DNA of 11,199 bases from JBCBEX01 sp039177895. Its GTDB lineage: Bacteria; Bacteroidota; Rhodothermia; Rhodothermales; Rubricoccaceae. A program made the translations under genes and the position numbers. The stretch is taken from the NCBI GenBank assembly GCA_039177895.1, contig JBCDFO010000138.1, positions 1-11,199 on the forward strand. The letters are read 5' to 3'. The notes under the pieces were generated by a model. It did no database searches. It saw nothing but the letters and a program-made list of their open reading frames with translations, and had not been told where the DNA came from. Below, one piece after another: positions 6,923-11,199 of this stretch; within the stretch, counting starts at the first letter, position 1; each line of letters opens with the position of its first letter.

Positions 6923-7069
6923 GACGAGGAGAACGGACGAGACAGGGACGGACCAAATATCGGCGCTGGAACCGGACCGGCGACGGCTGACACGATGGGG
7001 CACACCGCTTGACACGGAGGCCTCGCTGGGGGCACCTTGGGCGGTCCTCCCCCACCTACCGCTTCCCGC

Positions 7070-8191
7070 ATGGACCGCCGCCGTTTTCTCCGCGATGCCC
7101 CCGTCCTCGGCGCGGGCGCTGCCCTTGGCGCTGCCTGCACGGGCAACCCTGCTGAAGCGAATGCGCCTGCCGTGCAGACCGCCGAGCGCGTCCGCTGGCG
7201 GCTCGCGTCGAGCTTCCCGCGTTCCGCTGAGATCATCTACCGCGCCGCCGAGCACCTCGCCGACCGCGTGAGTGCCCTCACCGAAGAGCGCTTCCAGATC
7301 CGCGCCTACCCGGCGGGCGAGCTCGTCCCCGGCCTCCAGGTCCTCGACGCGGTGCAGAACCGGACTGTCGCCATCGGGCACACGGCGGGCTACTACTACC
7401 TCGGCAAGAACGAGGCGCTCGCCTTCGAGACGGGTGTGCCGTTCGGCATGACGGCGCGGCAGCACAACGCCTGGATGAGCGACGGCGGCGGCCTCGATGC
7501 CACGCGCGGCCTGCTCGCCGACTTCGGCATCCGCAGCTTCCCCGGCGGCAACACGGGCGTCCAGATGGGCGGCTGGTTCCGGGACCCTGTCGAGACGATG
7601 GCCGACCTGCAGGGGCTCAAGATGCGCATCCCTGGCCTCGGCGCGCGGGTGATGGACCGCCTCGGCGTCAACGCGCTCACGCTCGCGGGCGGCGAGATCT
7701 TCCAGGCGCTCGAACGCGGGGCCATCGACGCGACCGAATGGATCGGGCCCTACGACGACGAGAAGCTCGGCTTCTTCAAGGTGGCGACAAACTACTACTT
7801 CCCGGGCTGGTGGGAGCCCTCGGCGATGCTCTCGTTCTACGTCAACCAGGCGGAGTACGACGCCCTTCCTGCAAGCTACCAGGCCGCACTGGAGGTCGCC
7901 GCCGCGGAGGCCAACGCGCGGATGCTGGCCGAGTACGACGCGCAGAACCCGGCCGCGCTTGCCCGGCTGCTCGACGAGGGCGTGGCGCTCCGCCCCTTCT
8001 CCGAGGCCATCATGACGGCTGCCGAGGAGGCGTCCACGGCGATGTTCGAAGAGACGGCCGCCGCCAACCCGACCTACCGCGCGGTCTACGACGGCTACCG
8101 CCAGTTCCAGCAGGCGTCGCGGCGCTGGTTCGACGTCGCCGAGCAGGGCTACGCGCGCTACCAGTCCACGCGCGGCGCGCAGGGCGTATGA
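7070..8191 (+). CDS. TRAP transporter solute-binding protein (DctP/TakP-like), Tat-exported
   Basis: A 373-residue periplasmic binding protein of the TRAP (DctP) family, which captures carboxylates for a sodium-driven DctQM permease. The N-terminus MDRRRFLRDAPVLG fits a twin-arginine signal (D-R-R-R-F-L-R), followed by a short hydrophobic stretch and GAAC with Cys23; the lipobox is imperfect (Gly at -3), so lipid anchoring is possible, not certain. Mature-domain landmarks are KMRIPGLGARVMDRLGV, LAGGEIFQALERGAIDATEWIGPYDD (in two pieces: LAGGEIFQALERGAID, ATEWIGPYDD) and YYFPGWWEPSAML. The Glu223-Trp224 pair matches the ligand/metal-site EW of the TakP/lactate-binding subgroup, which binds 2-oxo- or 2-hydroxy-acids. 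ATG 7070 is chosen over TTG 7037 because of the signal. No DctQ or DctM gene lies in the window, so the permease must be elsewhere. The TGA stop overlaps the next start. Confidence 0.93.
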   Translation: MDRRRFLRDAPVLGAGAALGAACTGNPAEANAPAVQTAERVRWRLASSFPRSAEIIYRAAEHLADRVSALTEERFQIRAYPAGELVPGLQVLDAVQNRTVAIGHTAGYYYLGKNEALAFETGVPFGMTARQHNAWMSDGGGLDATRGLLADFGIRSFPGGNTGVQMGGWFRDPVETMADLQGLKMRIPGLGARVMDRLGVNALTLAGGEIFQALERGAIDATEWIGPYDDEKLGFFKVATNYYFPGWWEPSAMLSFYVNQAEYDALPASYQAALEVAAAEANARMLAEYDAQNPAALARLLDEGVALRPFSEAIMTAAEEASTAMFEETAAANPTYRAVYDGYRQFQQASRRWFDVAEQGYARYQSTRGAQGV

Positions 8192-9069
8192 GAGACCGAA
8201 TCGCCCGCGCGGCCCGCTCGGTGCTGCGCCCGCTGAAGCACAGCCGCCTCGTCCGCGCGGCCAATCCCACGCTTTCGACGACGGTGGCCGGGCGGACGTA
8301 CCGCGTCCCGCTCATCCACGGGATGGGGCTCGTAAACGTCGGGATGCGGGAGCAGTGGATGGTGGACGCGTTGCGGCTGCTGCTGCCCAGCCACCCGGGC
8401 GCGTTCGTGGACATCGGCGCGAACGTGGGGCAGACGCTCCTCAAGGCGAAGGCCGTCGCGCCCGCAGTGCCGTACGTCGGCTTCGAGCCCAACCCAGCGA
8501 GCGCCTACTACGTGACCAAGCTCATCGAGGCGAACGCACTGCCTGGCTGTACGCTCGTGCCCGTCGGCGTGGGCGCGCAGAACGAACTCGCGGCGCTCCA
8601 CTTCTACGACGACCAGGACGCGGGCGTCGGGGCGTCGCTCACAGCCGCCTTCCGCCCGGACGAGGTAGTCCACCGAACGCAGGTGGTACCCGTCTTCACG
8701 CTCGAAGCCGGACTCGCCGCCGCGGGCATAGACCGGGTGGGCGTGCTGAAAGTAGACGCGGAGGGCCTGGAGGTGGACATCCTCGAAGCCGCGCAGGCGT
8801 TTCTGAACGCGCAGCGCCCCGCCGTGCTCGTGGAGATCCTCCCCGCCTACTCCGCCGACCACCGCTTCCGCGTCGAGCGGCAGGACCGGCTCGTAGCGCT
8901 GCTGCACGCGCTGGCGTACACGCTCTACCAAGTCGTCCTGCACGACGACAACAGCCTGCACGGCGTCCGGCAGATCGACGCCATCGAGGTGCACGCCGAC
9001 CCGCGGCGCACCGACTACGTGGCGCTGCCCGACGGCGATTCGACGCTGGAAGCGGTGCGGCTGAGGTGA
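8188..9069 (+). CDS. FkbM family SAM-dependent methyltransferase
   Basis: A 293-residue class I methyltransferase of the FkbM type, which O-methylates sugars or other small hydroxyl groups. SAM-binding motif I is FVDIGANVG (73-81). YVGFEPNPASAYYV contains the acidic residue ending strand 2, and the family signature LKVDAEGLEVDIL (187-199) is complete. The start ATG overlaps the preceding stop as ATGA, with AGGG 4-7 bases upstream, so translation is probably coupled to that of the TRAP binding protein. The frame is open far upstream inside that gene, but this is a shadow. The usual targets of FkbM enzymes are capsule, O-antigen or glycolipid sugars, and with GT2, sulfotransferase and O-antigen ligase genes nearby a surface glycan is a reasonable guess. 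A methylated small metabolite taken up by the TRAP system is the alternative. Confidence 0.92.
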   Translation: MRDRIARAARSVLRPLKHSRLVRAANPTLSTTVAGRTYRVPLIHGMGLVNVGMREQWMVDALRLLLPSHPGAFVDIGANVGQTLLKAKAVAPAVPYVGFEPNPASAYYVTKLIEANALPGCTLVPVGVGAQNELAALHFYDDQDAGVGASLTAAFRPDEVVHRTQVVPVFTLEAGLAAAGIDRVGVLKVDAEGLEVDILEAAQAFLNAQRPAVLVEILPAYSADHRFRVERQDRLVALLHALAYTLYQVVLHDDNSLHGVRQIDAIEVHADPRRTDYVALPDGDSTLEAVRLR

Positions 9070-9076
9070 CGCACCA

Positions 9077-9096
9077 GGTACGCGGACCGGTACGCG
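9077..9096 (+). repeat. Direct repeat GGTACGCG, two copies 12 bases apart
   Basis: GGTACGCG occurs at 9077-9084 and 9089-9096, about one helical turn apart, upstream of a candidate promoter. Such spacing fits a regulator site, but it could be chance in GC-rich DNA. Confidence 0.35.
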
Positions 9097-9098
9097 TC

Positions 9099-9130
9099 TT
9101 GCACACCGCCGCGCCGTCCGTGTACGTTTC
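9099..9130 (+). promoter_or_regulatory. Candidate Bacteroidota-type promoter for the large secreted protein
   Basis: TTG at 9099-9101 and TACGTTTC at 9123-9130 resemble the -33 (TTTG) and -7 (TAnnTTTG) boxes of Bacteroidota primary sigma factors, with a 21-base spacer against a usual value near 19. The last base of the -7 box does not match. A transcript starting near 9138 would leave about 100 bases of leader before ATG 9236. The call depends on the inferred phylum. Confidence 0.3.
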
Positions 9131-9235
9131 CTTAGCCCGGTTCGCCGTTCCATCCGCCATCGTCTGCGCCGCTGCCCCTCGCTACGTCCGCTCGATTCCG
9201 CACCCGACCCGCTGAGGGCTTTTCCCATTCAGGGC

Positions 9236-11199
9236 ATGGCGTCCCGGCTCTGCTGGCTGTTCCTCCTCCCGCTTCTGTGCGCGGCGCCCAGCGCGGCGCA
9301 AGAGATCGTACGCGGCGACCTGGGCGCGATCCGAGACACGCTCATTCTCAGCGAGCCGGACATGACGCTCGCACTCCGGCCCGGCATCGTCCCGGGCTCG
9401 GTGCAACTCACCCTCGACGGCGTCCCGCTCGATAGCGCGGCCTACCGCCTCGATGTCGCGACGGGCGCGCTCGTGCTCGACCTCGGCTACACGCCCAACC
9501 CCGGCGCGCGGCTCGTGGCGGTCTACCGGACGCTGCCTTTCACGCTCGATCCGCTCTACGCGCGGCGTCGCATCGTCGTGGAGGCGGACAGCGGGGACGC
9601 AAGGGCAGGGCCCGTACGCATCGTCGAGGCGGAGCGAACCGGGGGCGAGCCCGTCTTCGCCGAGAGCCGGCTGCGGCGGCGCGGCTCGATCTCGCGCGGC
9701 GTCACGGCGGGCAGCAACCGCGACGTGTCCGTCGAGTCGGGGCTGCGGATGGAGCTCCAGGGCGAGATCGCGGACGGCGTGCGCGTCCAGGCCGTCCTCA
9801 CCGACGAGAACACGCCCATCCAGCCCGAGGGCACCACGCAGCGGCTGAGCGAGCTCGACCGCGTCTACATCCAGCTCGACACCGATCGCGGCCAGGCGCG
9901 CCTCGGCGACGTGGACCTGGCGTTCTCCGGCACCGAGTTCGCCACGTTCCGGCGGCGGCTCCAGGGCGCAGCGCTCTCCGCGAAGGTGCCCGGCGCGTTC
10001 GGCGGCGCGTTCGCGGGGGCCGACGTGACCGTGGCCGGGGCCGTCACGCGCGGGCTCTTCCAGTCGCAGGACCTCGTCGCCATCGAGGGTGTGCAGGGGC
10101 CATACCGCCTTTCGGGGCGCGAGGGCGAGGCCTTCATCATCGTCATCGCCGGGAGCGAGCGCGTCTACCTCGACGGGCGGCTGCTCACGCGCGGCGAGGC
10201 CAACGACTACGTCATCGACTACGCGACGGGCGAGGTCACCTTCACGCCGCGCACGCTCATCACCACCGAGCGCCGCCTCACCGTCGATTTCGAGTACACG
10301 ATCACCGAGTTCGCGCGCACGCTCATCGGAGCCGAAGCGGAGATGCGCTTTGGGCAGACCGGACGCGGACTGCGCGCCAAGCCCCGCGCGACGCTCGGCG
10401 TGACGGTGCTGCGCGAGGCCGACGGCGCGGCCTTCGGCGACGAGCTCGGGCTCACGGAGGCTGACCTCGACAGCATCGCCATCGCGGGCGACGCTGACCT
10501 CTTCATCTCCGGCGCGACGCCCGTGCCGTTCGAGGAGGACGAGAACTTCGCGCTCTACGCCCAGCAAGACACGACCTTCAACGGGCAGACAATCCCCGTC
10601 TTCGTCCCCGCGCGGCCCGGCGACAGCCCCGTCTTCCGCGTCCGCTTCACGCGCGTCGCGCCTGGCGCGGGCCACTACCGCCGGAGCAACCAAGGCATCA
10701 GCGGCATCCTCTTCGAGTGGGTGGGGACGGGCGGCGACTATGTCCCGCTGCGCCGCCTCCCGAAGCCCGAGTCACAGCGGCTCGTGGACCTGACGGGCCG
10801 CGTGACTGTCGTGCCCGGCGTCGAAGTGTTCGGCGAGTGGGCGGGCTCAGCGCGCGACCTCAACACGCTCTCTGACGTGGACGACGGCGACAACGATGGG
10901 CAGGCCTACGTCGCCGGGCTGCGCCTCGACTCGCTCGCCGTCGGCTTTGGGACAGTCTCGGGCAGCGTACAGCGGCGGCTGCGGCAGGCGCGCTTCGAGA
11001 CGTTCGACCGCGTGCGCGCCGTCGAGTTCAACCGGACGTGGAACCTCGGCCGCACCGGCAGCGCCGTCGCAGGCCTCGACTCGCTGCGGGAAGTCGCGAC
11101 GGAGGCCGCGCTGCGGTGGGCCATCAGCAACGGACAGGGCGGGGGGGGCTACGTGCAGGGCGAGGTTGGCTGGCTGGACCTCGGCGGTGGGACGGCGAC
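9236..11199 (+). CDS. Large secreted, probably outer-membrane/surface protein (3' end beyond window)
   Basis: The frame is open from ATG 9236 to the right edge (654 codons). It starts with a Sec signal peptide, MASRLCWLFLLPLLCAAPSAA, with a likely cut after Ala21 (SAA/QE). ATG 9236 is chosen because it begins the signal; AGGG lies just before it. The mature part is predicted beta-rich, with alternating polar and apolar residues and few Lys. Recognisable segments are SISRGVTAGSNRDVSVESGL, the block TDENTPIQPEGTTQRLSELD (NTPIQPEG at 192-199), GVQGPYRLSGREGE followed by FIIVIAGSERVYLDGRLL (from 300), and NDYVIDYATGEVTFTP (323-338). I have the impression of similar motifs in long uncharacterised secreted proteins of the FCB phyla, but cannot name a family or domain. 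The length and beta-strand pattern suggest a barrel or surface fibre. A run of eight G at 11141-11148 lies inside the frame. Confidence 0.88.
   Translation, partial: MASRLCWLFLLPLLCAAPSAAQEIVRGDLGAIRDTLILSEPDMTLALRPGIVPGSVQLTLDGVPLDSAAYRLDVATGALVLDLGYTPNPGARLVAVYRTLPFTLDPLYARRRIVVEADSGDARAGPVRIVEAERTGGEPVFAESRLRRRGSISRGVTAGSNRDVSVESGLRMELQGEIADGVRVQAVLTDENTPIQPEGTTQRLSELDRVYIQLDTDRGQARLGDVDLAFSGTEFATFRRRLQGAALSAKVPGAFGGAFAGADVTVAGAVTRGLFQSQDLVAIEGVQGPYRLSGREGEAFIIVIAGSERVYLDGRLLTRGEANDYVIDYATGEVTFTPRTLITTERRLTVDFEYTITEFARTLIGAEAEMRFGQTGRGLRAKPRATLGVTVLREADGAAFGDELGLTEADLDSIAIAGDADLFISGATPVPFEEDENFALYAQQDTTFNGQTIPVFVPARPGDSPVFRVRFTRVAPGAGHYRRSNQGISGILFEWVGTGGDYVPLRRLPKPESQRLVDLTGRVTVVPGVEVFGEWAGSARDLNTLSDVDDGDNDGQAYVAGLRLDSLAVGFGTVSGSVQRRLRQARFETFDRVRAVEFNRTWNLGRTGSAVAGLDSLREVATEAALRWAISNGQGGGGYVQGEVGWLDLGGGTA

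Noticed and set aside
7009..7014. TTGACA upstream of the TRAP binding-protein gene as a -35 box
   Set aside because: No -10-like sequence is found at a suitable distance downstream, and this hexamer is not the expected box if the organism is of the Bacteroidota type.
6923..7465. N-terminal extension of the O-antigen ligase frame
   Set aside because: Most of it (7070-7465) is antisense to the TRAP binding-protein gene and its translation has no membrane helix or family resemblance; the first helix starts after GTG 6922.
8158..9228. 356-codon open frame on minus across the methyltransferase gene
   Set aside because: The plus strand carries complete FkbM motifs; the minus translation is His/Arg/Val-rich with no recognisable domain.
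9182..10693. 503-codon open frame on minus opposite the large secreted protein
   Set aside because: The plus frame has a signal peptide and structured beta-rich motifs. The minus product is a low-complexity Arg/Glu/Asp/Ala-rich sequence typical of an antisense shadow in high-GC DNA.

Overview
The window is GC-rich (about 70% or more in most genes) and reads as chromosomal DNA of a free-living bacterium. The secreted protein at the right edge, the short-period repeats between genes, the kinesin-light-chain-type TPR protein and the general lack of strong Shine-Dalgarno sites all suggest a Bacteroidota/Rhodothermota-like organism such as the Rhodothermales. That placement is an inference from style, not from a marker gene.

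Layout, left to right. (1) Positions 2-640 hold the 3' end of a TPR-repeat protein. It converges on an MDR-family enoyl reductase/quinone oxidoreductase (658-1665, minus). (2) Divergent from the reductase is a polyamine-acetyltransferase-like GNAT (1824-2315). It is followed by a family-2 glycosyltransferase (2373-3080) and a classical SDR dehydrogenase (3178-3921), all on plus. The spacers on both sides of the glycosyltransferase are built of short degenerate tandem repeats. (3) A sulfotransferase on minus (3947-4636), visibly lower in GC, converges on the SDR. About 450 bases without a convincing gene follow, then a possible 59-residue single-pass membrane protein (5088-5267). (4) A Wzy/WaaL-type O-antigen ligase/polymerase with a C-terminal TPR-like tail lies on minus (5330 to about 6922). 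Divergent from it is a TRAP-transporter solute-binding protein with a twin-arginine signal (7070-8191). This overlaps by 4 bases (ATGA) a FkbM-type methyltransferase (8188-9069). (5) From 9236 a long secreted protein runs off the right edge (at least 654 codons).

Four genes (GT2, sulfotransferase, O-antigen ligase, FkbM methyltransferase) fit the synthesis or decoration of a surface glycan, but they are scattered on both strands among metabolic genes and do not form one operon. I see no RNA gene, CRISPR array, insertion sequence or defence system. The most unusual items are the symmetric heptamer-repeat block that supplies both the stop codon of the GNAT gene and the start codon of the glycosyltransferase, and the large secreted protein, whose motifs I cannot tie to a named family.
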